Assembly (NCBI RefSeq): GCF_001280845.1
Contig: NZ_LGHP01000001.1
Coordinates: forward strand, 1,047,178 to 1,111,177
From: Bacillus sp. FJAT-28004
Lineage (GTDB): Bacteria > Bacillota > Bacilli > Paenibacillales > Paenibacillaceae
Direction: 5' to 3'
DNA: 64,000 nucleotides
Shown here: positions 8,542 to 18,777 of the stretch, piece after piece
Numbering within the stretch: the first letter of the stretch is position 1
How the letters are laid out: every line of letters starts with the position of its first letter
The notes under the pieces: model-generated
Databases searched by the model: none
What the model was told of the DNA's origin: nothing
What the model saw: only the letters and a program-made list of their open reading frames with translations
Made by a program: the position numbers and the translations under genes

Positions 8542-9915
8542 ATGAGCGCGACGGGAAATGCGGTGTTTATTCCTGTTGAATCACTGCGGCGGAATTTTGC
8601 TGAGGTGAAGGCAGGGATGCGGCCAAAGGAGGCCATAGAGGAATCGAACCGCTGTTTATACTGCTATGATGCTCCTTGTATAAAGGCGTGTCCGACAGGT
8701 ATTAACATCCCTTCATTCATAAAAAAAATTGCTTCCGGCAATATGAAAGGATCAGCTCGCACCATTATGGATGCGAACCCGGTCGGGGCAACCTGCGCTC
8801 GGGTTTGTCCCACAGAAGAGCTGTGCGAGGGAGCTTGTGTAATGAACCATTCTTCTAAGCCTATCATGATTGGCAGCCTGCAGCGCTATGCGACAGATTG
8901 GGCGATTAAGAACAAGCAAAATCTATTTGCAGCTGGTCAAAGTAATGGCAAATCGGTCGCAATAATAGGCGGAGGTCCGGCGGGGCTTTCTACGGCACGC
9001 GAGCTTGCGAGATTTGGCTTCGCCGTTACGATCTTTGAAGCGAAAGAGCAGGCGGGCGGTCTGGATACGTATGGCATCGTTTCGTTCCGCTTGCCGCAGA
9101 GCATCTCGCTTTGGGAGGTCGAGCAGGTAAAAGAGCTGGGCGTTGATATTCGGACGAGCGCAAAAATCGGTACTGACGTTAGCGTGGATGCGCTGCTTGA
9201 ACAATTTGACGCTATTGTGCTTGCGATTGGGATGTCCAAGGTGCCTTATCTTAGCATCGAAGGCGAACAATTATCAGGTGTTTATGATGCCATTGATTTT
9301 GTCGAAGCGACCAAAACGGAGCTTACAACAGACTTTATCGGTAAACGTGTAGCCGTCATCGGGGCGGGCAACACAGCCGTTGATGCTGCAACCTGTTCGG
9401 TGAGGCTCGGAGCAGCGAATGTGAAGATGGTTTATCGCCGAACGAGAGAGGAAATGACCGCATACGATTTTGAATTTGAATTCGCTAAGCAGGACGGAGT
9501 CGAATTTGAATGGCTAAGCGCTCCAAGCCGGATTATCGGAGATGCTGAAGGAAATGTCGAGGCGCTGGAATGCATGAGAATGCAGCTTGAAGAGGACGAA
9601 CAAGGCGGAAGAAAGAGGGCGATTCCGATAGAAGGCTCTTCTTTCCTGCTTGATGTTGATGTCGTAATTAAGGCGATTGGACAGACACGTCATTTGCCAC
9701 TTATTGAGCATCTTGGCTTGAATCATAAACGGGGGATTGTGATGGTGAATACGGAAACCTATCAGACCTCCAATCCTCGTATTTATGCTGCTGGCGACGT
9801 TATTTTCGGCGAAGGCCAAGGTGATGCGATGGTGGTAGCAGCAGCGCAGCAAGGCAAGCTGGCAGCCAATTCGATTTACAAAACGCTTATAGCGAGGAGT
9901 GAAAATGATGGCTGA
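8542..9915 (+). CDS. preT: NAD-dependent dihydropyrimidine dehydrogenase, PreT subunit
   Basis: Flavoprotein subunit of 457 residues, similar to the GltD/PreT electron-transfer domain. The N-terminal Fe-S domain shows CLYCYDAPCIKACPTGINIP and GATCARVCPTEELCEGAC. Next comes an FAD-binding GGGPAGLSTAREL and a second nucleotide fold with GAGNTAVDAA. It passes electrons between NAD(P)H and PreA. AAGGAGG precedes ATG 8542. Its stop overlaps the start of preA by 8 bases, so the two subunits are translationally coupled. Confidence 0.93.
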   Translation: MSATGNAVFIPVESLRRNFAEVKAGMRPKEAIEESNRCLYCYDAPCIKACPTGINIPSFIKKIASGNMKGSARTIMDANPVGATCARVCPTEELCEGACVMNHSSKPIMIGSLQRYATDWAIKNKQNLFAAGQSNGKSVAIIGGGPAGLSTARELARFGFAVTIFEAKEQAGGLDTYGIVSFRLPQSISLWEVEQVKELGVDIRTSAKIGTDVSVDALLEQFDAIVLAIGMSKVPYLSIEGEQLSGVYDAIDFVEATKTELTTDFIGKRVAVIGAGNTAVDAATCSVRLGAANVKMVYRRTREEMTAYDFEFEFAKQDGVEFEWLSAPSRIIGDAEGNVEALECMRMQLEEDEQGGRKRAIPIEGSSFLLDVDVVIKAIGQTRHLPLIEHLGLNHKRGIVMVNTETYQTSNPRIYAAGDVIFGEGQGDAMVVAAAQQGKLAANSIYKTLIARSENDG

Positions 9916-11212
9916 TCTGCGCATACAGTTAGCAGGTATATCTTCGCCTAATCCTTTTTGGCTCGCATCAGCGCCCCCAACGAATACCGGCTATCAAGTA
10001 CAGCGAGCATTCGAAGCGGGCTGGGGTGGAGCTGTGTGGAAGACGCTGGGCGATCCAATCATTAATACTTCATCTCGATTTGCAGCTATTCATTTCAACG
10101 GACAACGAGTAGCAGGATTCAATAATATTGAGCTGATTTCGGATCGGCCGCTTGAGGTCAACTTAAAGGAAATCTACGAGACAAAGAGGAGGTTCCCGGA
10201 ACATGCGCTTGTCGTATCGTTGATGGTGGAGCCAAAACGCGAGAAATGGCATGAAATTGTAAAAAAGGTTGAAGCCATCGGTGTCGATGGGCTGGAATTG
10301 AATTTTGGATGTCCTCATGGCATGGCTGAGCGGGGAATGGGCGCTGCTTCCGGACAACAGCCGGATTTGGTTGAAATGCAGACGATGTGGGTCAAGGAAG
10401 CAGCGAGGACGCCAGTCATTGTCAAGCTTACGCCGAATATTACAGACATTACCGCCACCGCCAAAGCGGCCGTTCGTGGGGGAGCGGATGCGATCTCGCT
10501 GATCAATACGATTAACTCTCTTGCTGGAGTTGATATCGATACATGGAATACGATTCCGCATGTTGGCGGAAAAGGTGCCCATGGCGGTTACTGCGGGCCT
10601 GCTGTTAAGCCAATTGCGCTTAATATGGTCGCGGAATGCGCCCGTAATCCTTTAGTTGGCGTGCCAATCTCTGGCATAGGCGGTGTATCGAACTGGCGGG
10701 ACGCGGTTGAATTTATATTGATGGGCTCGACCGGAGTTCAGGTATGTACGGCTGCGATGCATCATGGCTTCAGTATCGTAGAGGATATGATCGATGGTCT
10801 GAACAATTATTTAGATGAAAAGGGCTTGAAATCGGTCAATGAACTGATCGGCAAATCGGTAGAGCGGTATTCGGATTGGGGAGACCTTGATCTTAATTAT
10901 GCGGTAGTCGCAAGAATTGAACAGGATACGTGCATCGTTTGCAATAAATGCCATATTGCTTGCGAGGACACCTCGCATCAGTGTATTGAGCGGCATACTG
11001 ATGACAATGGTGCCGCGTACCTTAAGGTTCGCGAGGAAGATTGTGTAGGCTGCAATCTCTGTTCGATTGTTTGTCCGGTTGAAGGTGCCATTACGATGAT
11101 AGAAGTACCTTCTACAGAGCCGTCTCTAAGCTGGAATCAGCGGCAAGCAGCAATCGCGTCACTAGGAAAAGGAAATGATTCTGACGATGGCAATAAGAAG
11201 GAGGCTGTATAG
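9908..11212 (+). CDS. preA: NAD-dependent dihydropyrimidine dehydrogenase, PreA subunit
   Basis: Catalytic subunit: an FMN TIM barrel (SPNPFWLASAPP, ELNFGCPHGM, KLTPNITDI, SGIGGVSNW) followed by a ferredoxin domain with two 4Fe-4S motifs (CIVCNKCHIAC and CVGCNLCSIVCP). It reduces uracil and thymine to the dihydro forms. The loop that carries the active-site Cys in the mammalian enzyme reads GMGAASGQ here, with Ser; other bacterial PreA proteins I recall also lack that Cys, so this need not mean inactivity. ATG 9908 is 8 bases after GAGGAG; ATG 9905 is an equal alternative. One base separates its stop from the next start. Confidence 0.92.
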   Translation: MADLRIQLAGISSPNPFWLASAPPTNTGYQVQRAFEAGWGGAVWKTLGDPIINTSSRFAAIHFNGQRVAGFNNIELISDRPLEVNLKEIYETKRRFPEHALVVSLMVEPKREKWHEIVKKVEAIGVDGLELNFGCPHGMAERGMGAASGQQPDLVEMQTMWVKEAARTPVIVKLTPNITDITATAKAAVRGGADAISLINTINSLAGVDIDTWNTIPHVGGKGAHGGYCGPAVKPIALNMVAECARNPLVGVPISGIGGVSNWRDAVEFILMGSTGVQVCTAAMHHGFSIVEDMIDGLNNYLDEKGLKSVNELIGKSVERYSDWGDLDLNYAVVARIEQDTCIVCNKCHIACEDTSHQCIERHTDDNGAAYLKVREEDCVGCNLCSIVCPVEGAITMIEVPSTEPSLSWNQRQAAIASLGKGNDSDDGNKKEAV

Positions 11213-11213
11213 G

Positions 11214-12653
11214 ATGACGGTGAGGCTCATTAAAAATGGGATTATTGTAACGGCAGCCGATACGTATAAAGCCGATGTGCTGATTAAAGAGGGCATAATC
11301 GCCAAAATCGGGATTGACCTCGAATCGGAAGCTGATGAGATCATCGATGCTTCAGGCAAATATGTATTTCCCGGCGGCATTGATCCGCATACCCATCTTG
11401 ACATGCCGTTCGGCGGCACGGTTACGGCAGATGATTTTGAGACCGGCACAAAAGCTGCAGCTTTCGGAGGAACGACAACCATTGTTGACTTTTGCTTAAC
11501 GACGAAGGGGAAGCCACTTAAGGATTCCATTGCGGCATGGCACCAAAAAGCGGATGGAAAAGCCGTCATCGATTACGGCTTTCATCTCATGATTAGTGAA
11601 ATAAACGAAGAGGTGCTTGCTGAGCTTCCATTGATTATTAAGGAAGAGGGAATCACGTCTTTGAAGGTATTTATGGCGTACAAAAACGTGTTTCAAGCCG
11701 ATGATGGCACATTATTTCGGACAATGCTCGCTGCCAAGGAGCTTGGAGCGATGGTGATGGTGCATGCCGAAAATGGCGACGTCATCGATTTTCTCATCAA
11801 AAAAGCGTTGGAGGAAGGTCATACTGATCCCATCTATCATGCGCTTACGAGACCCTCTATTATTGAAGGAGAGGCAACTGGACGGGCAGCAAAGCTGGCG
11901 GAGCTTGCTGGTGCAAGGTTGTATGTCGTGCATGTGACCTGTGAAGAAGCCGTCAAGCAAATCGCAGAGGCTCGTAATCAAGGCGTGGATATTTGGGGCG
12001 AAACCTGCCCGCAGTATTTGGTGCTCGACCAGGCGCAGCTTGAGAAGCCGGATTTTGAAGGGGCAAAATACGTATGGTCGCCTCCTCTTCGTGAAACATT
12101 CCATCAAGAGGTGCTCTGGAATGCACTTAAGAGCGGCCAATTGCAAACGCTGGGTTCTGACCACTGCTCCTTTAATTTTGATGGACAAAAGGACTTGGGG
12201 CGGGGAGATTTTAGTAAAATTCCAAATGGCGGCCCCGTCATAGAGGATCGTTACTCGCTGTTTTACTCGGAGGGCGTTCATCAAGGGCGTATTACGCTTA
12301 ATCAATTTGTAGACATCGTTTCGACGCGCAGCGCCAAGCTGTTTGGCCTTTTTCCACAGAAGGGGACGATTGCGGTTGGCAGCGATGCGGATATCGTAAT
12401 CTTTGATCCACTAGCAGAGCGTACACTATCAGCTGAAACGCATCATATGAACGTGGATTATAACCCGTTTGAAGGGATGCAGGTGACAGGTTTACCAGTA
12501 AGCGTACTTTCACGCGGTGAATTTGTTATTGAGGATCGTCAATATGTTGGCTCTCTTGGAGCAGGGCGATATGTGAAGCGAGCTCCTTACAAGGCAGCTG
12601 GTGCTCCTACTCATTATGCGCCACTCGGCACGAAGGACAAAATGAAGCAATAG
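11214..12653 (+). CDS. hydA: dihydropyrimidinase (D-hydantoinase)
   Basis: Amidohydrolase-superfamily enzyme of 479 residues that opens the dihydropyrimidine ring to N-carbamoyl-beta-amino acid. Visible are the metal motif GGIDPHTHLDMPFGG, the Lys that becomes carboxylated in LKVFMAYKN, MVHAENGD, VVHVTCEEA and the final metal Asp region GSDHCSFNF. ATG 11214 follows AAGGAGG by 9 bases. It sits between preA and a 70-residue unknown, completing the uracil to beta-alanine route of this operon. Confidence 0.94.
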   Translation: MTVRLIKNGIIVTAADTYKADVLIKEGIIAKIGIDLESEADEIIDASGKYVFPGGIDPHTHLDMPFGGTVTADDFETGTKAAAFGGTTTIVDFCLTTKGKPLKDSIAAWHQKADGKAVIDYGFHLMISEINEEVLAELPLIIKEEGITSLKVFMAYKNVFQADDGTLFRTMLAAKELGAMVMVHAENGDVIDFLIKKALEEGHTDPIYHALTRPSIIEGEATGRAAKLAELAGARLYVVHVTCEEAVKQIAEARNQGVDIWGETCPQYLVLDQAQLEKPDFEGAKYVWSPPLRETFHQEVLWNALKSGQLQTLGSDHCSFNFDGQKDLGRGDFSKIPNGGPVIEDRYSLFYSEGVHQGRITLNQFVDIVSTRSAKLFGLFPQKGTIAVGSDADIVIFDPLAERTLSAETHHMNVDYNPFEGMQVTGLPVSVLSRGEFVIEDRQYVGSLGAGRYVKRAPYKAAGAPTHYAPLGTKDKMKQ

Positions 12654-12672
12654 TACCAGAGGAGGGAGTGGC

Positions 12673-12885
12673 ATGTCCACATATAAACAATTTATTGATG
12701 AGAAGATCAAAATTGACGCGTATCTGAAGCAGGAGTATGTCATTACAGGTGTACGCGAAGGATTGAGCGGCGATTGGCTTGAGCTGAGGCATCCCGGAGG
12801 GGATGAAGCTTCGCTGCTTATTGAGACGGCTGATGCTCGCAAATATTATGTGAATGTACTCCTCAAACAAGCAGCTGTCAAATAA
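12673..12885 (+). CDS. small protein of unknown function at the end of the pyrimidine operon
   Basis: A 70-residue protein with AGAGGAGGG and a good spacing to ATG 12673, 19 bases after the dihydropyrimidinase stop. It is charged, has no membrane segment and contains no Cys or metal motif. It could be an accessory or regulatory factor for one of the enzymes; I do not recognise a family. Its place in the operon and strong ribosome-binding site make translation likely. Confidence 0.7.
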   Translation: MSTYKQFIDEKIKIDAYLKQEYVITGVREGLSGDWLELRHPGGDEASLLIETADARKYYVNVLLKQAAVK

Positions 12886-12991
12886 AAGGATGCGAAAAAA
12901 AATTCGGCTCAGCTCATCAAAAGGTGATAGTAATTCGGAGCTGTTACTGGAAGGTACGAATTCGAGATATTTTAACGAGGCTGCTCAGAAT

Positions 12992-13039
12992 AAAAAAATG
13001 CTCCTGCGGTATGCTGAATTTCAGCGTATGCAGGGGCAT
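12992..13039 (-). terminator. terminator for the transporter at 13046
   Basis: On the minus strand a long interrupted stem (ATGCCCCTGCATACGCTGAA with its complement, ending GCAGGAGCAT) runs into seven T. It lies between convergent genes. Confidence 0.8.
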
Positions 13040-13045
13040 TCCTAT

Positions 13046-14290
13046 TTACAATATGGCATTCCTATTCCTCAGCATGCGATAGAGAATGATCGATGTGACC
13101 GAGCAGGCAAGCGCACAAGCGCCGATAAATAAATAACCGCCTTGTAAGCCTGCAACGAGGCTAGCATGCGAATTTTCGCTTCCGGCAAACAGCTGCTTCG
13201 TCCATTCCGTAATAGCGCCGATTGCGAGGTTGCCGATTACGCTCGCAATGCCCATCAAGGTTACGGTAAATGTAATGGCGGTATCGGCGTTATTCGGATA
13301 ACGTTTTGCAAGCAAGGCCATTACGGTTGGATATATTGGAGCGATTCCGACTCCTGCAAGAGCAAAAAGAAATGCCCCGGGTTCGCCGATGATAATAGCA
13401 GCGATTGAGCACAAACCGGAAAAAGCAGATAGCAAAATGAGCGACTTCGTATAGCCGATTTTGTCGGTGACGGGCCCAAGAACGAGCCGTGCCAGCATGA
13501 AGCAGAAGAAAAAGGCAGACAACATTTTAGCCGATGCATCACCGCTCCAGCCATAAGCCTTCTCCAAAAAGTTTACGAGCCATCCGCCAACAGCAAGCTC
13601 CGAAATAACTCCGAAAGATAGCACCACTACAATGAGCCAAGCGATCTTGTCTTGGGCAAATTCCTTTAAGGATATCCGCTCCTCGTGTTTTTGTTCATCA
13701 CCAGCATATTTTGCGAATAGTCCTGGGAGCATGGGCAAAATCGAAAGCAGAAGCATAAGCATGTACATTCCCCGCCAGCCAAGCGCAGAGCCAAATACAT
13801 TTACACCCATCAGCGATGCAGCGATGATCGGTGCAAAGGTTGAGCTTAGCCCGTAAAAAAAGTGTGCGAGATTCATCATCGTGCCTGTGTTTTTGATGAA
13901 AATTCGTGCAGCGAGTATGGCGAGTGCAATTTCGAGCATGCCGTTCCCGACGTACATGAGGAAATATGCGGAAGATATAGAGGTGTAGTTGGCCGCAAAA
14001 TAGATGCAAACACCCGATATCGCCATAGAGCCGAAAGATAGCGCCAATGTGAGCTTCATTCCGGCTTTGCGAGTAAGCCAGCCGGTAAAGCTGCATGCAA
14101 GCAAATAGCCGAGAGAGTTAAAAGCTAGCAAAATACCGACTTGCAGCTCGTCAAGCTTCAAATCGCCCTGCATTCTAGGAAGTGCAGGTCCTTTAATATT
14201 TTCAGAAAAACCAAAAATGAGAAAGCCTCCGAACACAACAGTAAGAAGCAGTATGTAGTTTTTGGATAAAGAAGCATTAAAACGAGACAA
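13046..14290 (-). CDS. MFS transporter
   Basis: A 414-residue, roughly twelve-helix major facilitator that resembles the FHS/fucose-permease branch (FSENIKGPALPRMQGDL, NSLGYLLACSFTGWL). TTG 14290 follows GGAGG by 9 bases on the minus strand. It converges with the pyrimidine operon, so a role in uptake of a pyrimidine or a related metabolite is possible, but nothing in the sequence fixes the substrate. Confidence 0.8.
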   Translation of the reverse strand: MSRFNASLSKNYILLLTVVFGGFLIFGFSENIKGPALPRMQGDLKLDELQVGILLAFNSLGYLLACSFTGWLTRKAGMKLTLALSFGSMAISGVCIYFAANYTSISSAYFLMYVGNGMLEIALAILAARIFIKNTGTMMNLAHFFYGLSSTFAPIIAASLMGVNVFGSALGWRGMYMLMLLLSILPMLPGLFAKYAGDEQKHEERISLKEFAQDKIAWLIVVVLSFGVISELAVGGWLVNFLEKAYGWSGDASAKMLSAFFFCFMLARLVLGPVTDKIGYTKSLILLSAFSGLCSIAAIIIGEPGAFLFALAGVGIAPIYPTVMALLAKRYPNNADTAITFTVTLMGIASVIGNLAIGAITEWTKQLFAGSENSHASLVAGLQGGYLFIGACALACSVTSIILYRMLRNRNAIL

Positions 14291-14505
14291 TTTTGAAGTC
14301 CTCCATCGTTGTATTTATAATAGTAATAGTGTTTGATAAACGTATGCCGTGTCTAACTTTAACGTGTATTTATATGATGCGCAAGGGTAAACGGCAGGCA
14401 ATATTGGCTTTACTATGCGATATGAGGATACGGATGTTAAAATAAATGATAGAGCAATATCGTGTTAAGATAGATAGAATTGCAAGGAAGGGATGTTTGG
14501 GACGA

Positions 14506-15672
14506 ATGAAGCTATTTCATACTGCGGACTGGCATTTGGGCAAGCTCGTTCAAGGCGTATATATGACAGAAGATCAGCGTTACGTGCTGATGCAGCTGCT
14601 GCAAGCGATAGAAATAGAACGGCCGGATGCGGTAATTATTGCTGGAGATCTCTATGATCGTGCTGTACCGCCTACGGAAGCGGTAGAACTGCTAGATGAG
14701 CTGCTCAGCCGTATCGTCATTGATTTGGGTACGCCAGTGCTTGCGATATCCGGAAATCACGACAGTCCAGATCGTATCAATTTTGGGACAAAAATGATGG
14801 AGAATCGCGGTTTATATCTGGCAGGACAGCTTCGCAAAACACTTCAGCCGATCATTCTGAACGATGAATTCGGTGAGGTTCACTTCCATCTCGTGCCGTA
14901 CGCCGATCCGGCGCAAGTACGCTACGAGTTTGGCGACGAATCGATTAAGACGCATGACGATGCGATGCGGGCAGTTACAGCAACAATTGCTGCGTCTATG
15001 AAATCAGAAGCTCGACATGTGTTTGTCGGGCACGCTTTCGTTACGGCAACAGGAGAGCCAGAGCTTAATACGAGCGACTCTGAACGGCCATTGGCGGTTG
15101 GCGGGGCTGAACATGTGAGTGCAGCTTATTTTGAGCAATTCCATTATACAGCGCTCGGGCATTTGCATCAGGCCCATTTCGTTCGCAATCACAAAATAAG
15201 GTATGCGGGTTCCCCGCTAAAATATTCGATTTCTGAGGAAAACCATGCGAAGGGTTATTTCGTAATTGAGCTTAATGAATCTGGCGAAGTGGAGATCGAG
15301 AAGCGTGAGCTGCTGCCGCTTCGAAATATGCGCCGCATCGCTGCTCCAATTGAAGAAATAACGAAACATGAAATAAACGAGGATTATGTTTTTATCACCC
15401 TTTTGAATGATAATCCCGTGTTGTTTCCGATGGAAAAGGTGCGTGCGGTTTATCCGAATGCGCTTCATGTGGAGCGCAGGCCATTGTCATCCAGCAGTAA
15501 TGCTGGTGATGGAAGCAGCTTGGATGTTAAAGGACGACGCGAAGCGGATCCAATCGAGCTGTTTGCAGCTTTCTATCAAGAGGTAAAGCAACAACCGCTC
15601 TCTGAAGCGAAAAAACAGTTGTTTGCGAATACTTATGCAGAGCTGCTGCGTGAGGAAGGAGGTATACTATGA
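14506..15672 (+). CDS. sbcD: exonuclease subunit SbcD
   Basis: Mre11-type nuclease of the SbcCD complex, which trims hairpins and protein-blocked DNA ends. Phosphoesterase motifs: HTADWHLGK, AGDLYDRAVPP, SGNHDSPDR, VGHAFV and ALGHLHQAH. ATG 14506 starts the conserved MKLFHTADWH; TTG 14497 is better placed behind AAGGAAGGG and would add three residues. The stop overlaps sbcC by 4 bases (ATGA). Confidence 0.95.
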   Translation: MKLFHTADWHLGKLVQGVYMTEDQRYVLMQLLQAIEIERPDAVIIAGDLYDRAVPPTEAVELLDELLSRIVIDLGTPVLAISGNHDSPDRINFGTKMMENRGLYLAGQLRKTLQPIILNDEFGEVHFHLVPYADPAQVRYEFGDESIKTHDDAMRAVTATIAASMKSEARHVFVGHAFVTATGEPELNTSDSERPLAVGGAEHVSAAYFEQFHYTALGHLHQAHFVRNHKIRYAGSPLKYSISEENHAKGYFVIELNESGEVEIEKRELLPLRNMRRIAAPIEEITKHEINEDYVFITLLNDNPVLFPMEKVRAVYPNALHVERRPLSSSSNAGDGSSLDVKGRREADPIELFAAFYQEVKQQPLSEAKKQLFANTYAELLREEGGIL

Positions 15673-18600
15673 GGCCGATCAAACTAACGATGACAGCGTT
15701 TGGCTCCTATCGGGACACAGAGGCTATTGATTTTAGCTTGCTGGAGCATCGGCGACTGTTCGTTATTTCAGGTAATACAGGCGCAGGGAAAACATCGATT
15801 TTTGATGCGATTTGTTTCGCTATTTATGGAACGGCAAGCGGTGAGGATAGAGCTGATCCTCGCATGCTGCGCAGTCATTTTGCAGCTGAGGAAACGCACA
15901 CCGCGGTACATTTCGATTTTGCTATCGGTCGCAGAAGCTACTTGGTCATTAGACAGATGCCTCATCGCAAGGGCGGAAACAAAAGTGAAACAGGCGGTAA
16001 ATGTGAGCTGTACGAGACGACTAGCGGGGAACCGGTCCCAGCGGTCGACCGCTTTATCGTGTCTGACGTAAATGCTAAGCTCGAGCAGATCATCGGTTTG
16101 ACCAAGGAGCAATTTAGTCAGATTGTCATGCTTCCTCAAGGAGAATTTCGCAAGCTGCTAACTTCCGATACTGACAATAAGGAAGAGATTTTACGTCGAA
16201 TTTTTCGAACGGAGTTATATGAGCGCTTGGAGAGTCGATTTCAGCAAAAAAATCGTGCACTGCAGGATCAACTGAAGGAAGCGAAGGCGACACTTAATGC
16301 TTATATGAAGCAAGTGCAGGAAGCACTGCCAGACCGAGCGGAAAGCCAGCTAGCGGAAACCTTCAAGCAGGAAGTGTATAGTGCGACGCAAGTGACCGAC
16401 GCACTGGCGCTAGAGTACGAATTTTATAAGCAGCTTGCTGGAGAGGCTGAAGAGCAAAAGGGAGTATTAGCGGATAAGCTTGAAGCAGCGGAAGTGCAGC
16501 TGAGACTTGCCATGACGCTTAATAGCAAGTATGAGGAACATGCTAGGAAGCGGTCGCAGTTTGAGCAGCTGGATGGACAGAAGCCGGATTATGCGATGAA
16601 GGAGCAGCGGCTTGCGCTTGCAGAGAAAGCTGCACATTTGGCCCCTTATCAGGAGCATGCTGAACGAACCGTTGCTGATGCGAAGACGAAGCGGGACCAA
16701 TTAGTTATAAGGCGAGCTGAACTGGAAACCGCTGAGCGTGACTATAATCTTGTTGTTGAACGATATGCAATAGAAGAGCAGCGCGGCGAGGAGCGACGTG
16801 AAGCGGAGCGTGAGCTGAACAGATTGCTAGAGATGGCTCCAATCGTAAGAACGCTCGCTAGTCAGCAGCAAGCGATCGACAAGCTGGTGCAAGCGGAGAA
16901 GGACTGCGCGAATAAGCTTGCGGCATCGGAAGCAGAGCTCATACAACTCAGGGAAGCGAAGCTTGCTGCAAATGCGCAAGTGAAAGAAACGGAGCTTGAA
17001 ACGGCAGAGCTGACGGATAAACTGGACAAGCTGCGTCTTATTGAGCAGCAAGGGAAACAATTAAAGCGATTAGTTGACTTAGAGAAGGAAATGACGCGAA
17101 TCGCTCTGCTAGAGAAAGAATTCGCTCAATCATTCAACAAAGCAAAAGACAACCATGATCAGCTTGAGGCTACATGGCTCGGAGGGCAAGCCTCACTGTT
17201 GGCTGCTCATTTGCAGGCGGGCATGCCTTGTCCTGTGTGTGGCAGCGAGGAGCATCCAGCAAAGTCGGTCATTCATGCAGAGATTCCTTCACGTGAACGA
17301 CTACAAGAAGCGAAATTACATTTAGCAGCAGTGGAGCGGGAATGGCTTGAAGCGCGGGCGCAAGCAGCTGCAGCACGAGCAACACGCGAGGATGGTGCCA
17401 GAGAGCTAGCGGAATTCGGTTTGCAAGCCGTGATGCTGGAGGAGCAAAGAGCGCAGTTGCTGCAGCTTTGGCGCGGGCTCAAGGAAGAAACGGACAAGCT
17501 CCTGTTGAAAGTGAAGCAGCTCCCTGAGCTCAAACAGTTGATCGAACGTCAGGATCAGCAGCTCGAGAAGCATCGACTTATAAAGGAACAGCTGCAGCAG
17601 GAGCAGCAGCGCTTAATCGTTGAGAGAACATCACAGCAATCGGCGCTGCAGCAGGAACTGGTACGCATTCCAGAAGCACTGCGTACGCCAGAGAAGCTGA
17701 CTGCAAAGCTTAATGAGCAGCAGATCGTTTATGACCGAATGTCAGCAGCTTGGAAGTCCGTTCAAGAGCTGCAGCAAAAAATGACCGCGAAGCTAGCGGA
17801 ACAAAAAGCCTATGCCGTGCAATCAGAGCAACAGCAGCTGGAAACGGAAAAAAATATGCAGCTTGCTGAGCAGCGGCTGATGGATGAGCTTGTGAAGGCG
17901 GGTTTTGACACTGTTCAGCAATATCGAGCGGCAGCTTTGCCAGACGCTGGCAGAGAACAGCTGAGAAAGGAAATTGCTGAATATCAAGCTGCAGTAGCAT
18001 CGCTTATGCAGCAGCTGGTGGAGCTCCAAGGAGAGCTTGCGGGCAAGCCTAAAGCCGATTTGGCACATCTTCAGGAACAGCTTGCTGCCTTGAAGCAGCA
18101 ACAGGAGCAAATCATTGCCGCCGCTCAAACTGCACTGCGGACCGGTCAAGTTGTACAGCGGCTAGCTGCCTCGATTGGAAGAGCTAATGAGCATGTGGGC
18201 GAGCTTGAGGCTAAACTTGAAGAGGTTATGGATGTATTCCATATGCTGAAAGGGGATAATGCTCTCAAGGTATCGTTTGAGCGATATATTTTAATCGAGT
18301 TTTTGGAGCAAATTCTCTTTGCTGCTAATACGCGTTTGCATGATTTATCGAACGGGCAGTTTTCGTTGCAAAGAAGTGATCGCCTTGAAAATCGTGGAAA
18401 GCAAAGTGGTCTTGGTCTTGATGTCTATGATGCATATACGGGTCAAAATCGTGATGTGAAGACATTGTCCGGGGGTGAGAAATTTAACGCCTCATTATGT
18501 CTTGCACTAGGAATGACAGATGTTATTCAATCTCATATGGGTGGCGTGACGATTGAAATGATGTTCATTGATGAGGGCTTTGGTTCGCTTGATGAGGAAT

Positions 18601-18761
18601 CGTTGCAGAAAGCAATTACAGCGCTCGTTGATTTGCAGAAATCAGGAAGGATGATTGGCGTTATATCTCATGTTCAGGAGCTTAAGGATGCATTCCCGGC
18701 TTGCCTTGAGGTTAATAAGACGAAGGAAGGGTTTAGTCGGACGAAATTATCAGTGAGATAA
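15669..18761 (+). CDS. sbcC: exonuclease subunit SbcC
   Basis: Rad50-like ATPase of 1030 residues. Walker A GNTGAGKTS lies near residue 36, a long Gln/Glu/Leu-rich coiled coil follows with a zinc hook CPVC near residue 520, then the ABC signature LSGGEKF near 932 and Walker B MMFIDEGFGSLDEES near 965. Length and order are normal for the family. Translationally coupled to sbcD. Confidence 0.95.
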   Translation: MRPIKLTMTAFGSYRDTEAIDFSLLEHRRLFVISGNTGAGKTSIFDAICFAIYGTASGEDRADPRMLRSHFAAEETHTAVHFDFAIGRRSYLVIRQMPHRKGGNKSETGGKCELYETTSGEPVPAVDRFIVSDVNAKLEQIIGLTKEQFSQIVMLPQGEFRKLLTSDTDNKEEILRRIFRTELYERLESRFQQKNRALQDQLKEAKATLNAYMKQVQEALPDRAESQLAETFKQEVYSATQVTDALALEYEFYKQLAGEAEEQKGVLADKLEAAEVQLRLAMTLNSKYEEHARKRSQFEQLDGQKPDYAMKEQRLALAEKAAHLAPYQEHAERTVADAKTKRDQLVIRRAELETAERDYNLVVERYAIEEQRGEERREAERELNRLLEMAPIVRTLASQQQAIDKLVQAEKDCANKLAASEAELIQLREAKLAANAQVKETELETAELTDKLDKLRLIEQQGKQLKRLVDLEKEMTRIALLEKEFAQSFNKAKDNHDQLEATWLGGQASLLAAHLQAGMPCPVCGSEEHPAKSVIHAEIPSRERLQEAKLHLAAVEREWLEARAQAAAARATREDGARELAEFGLQAVMLEEQRAQLLQLWRGLKEETDKLLLKVKQLPELKQLIERQDQQLEKHRLIKEQLQQEQQRLIVERTSQQSALQQELVRIPEALRTPEKLTAKLNEQQIVYDRMSAAWKSVQELQQKMTAKLAEQKAYAVQSEQQQLETEKNMQLAEQRLMDELVKAGFDTVQQYRAAALPDAGREQLRKEIAEYQAAVASLMQQLVELQGELAGKPKADLAHLQEQLAALKQQQEQIIAAAQTALRTGQVVQRLAASIGRANEHVGELEAKLEEVMDVFHMLKGDNALKVSFERYILIEFLEQILFAANTRLHDLSNGQFSLQRSDRLENRGKQSGLGLDVYDAYTGQNRDVKTLSGGEKFNASLCLALGMTDVIQSHMGGVTIEMMFIDEGFGSLDEESLQKAITALVDLQKSGRMIGVISHVQELKDAFPACLEVNKTKEGFSRTKLSVR

Positions 18762-18777
18762 GAGGTATGAAAAAGAA

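Noticed and set aside
9908-11212. Ser in place of the mammalian active-site Cys of dihydropyrimidine dehydrogenase, considered as evidence of inactivity
   Set aside because: Other bacterial PreA proteins, as I recall them, also lack this Cys, so it is not a sign of decay.
12854-13132. 92-codon plus-strand frame after the pyrimidine operon
   Set aside because: It overlaps the end of one gene and the terminator and tail of the convergent transporter, and has no ribosome-binding site.
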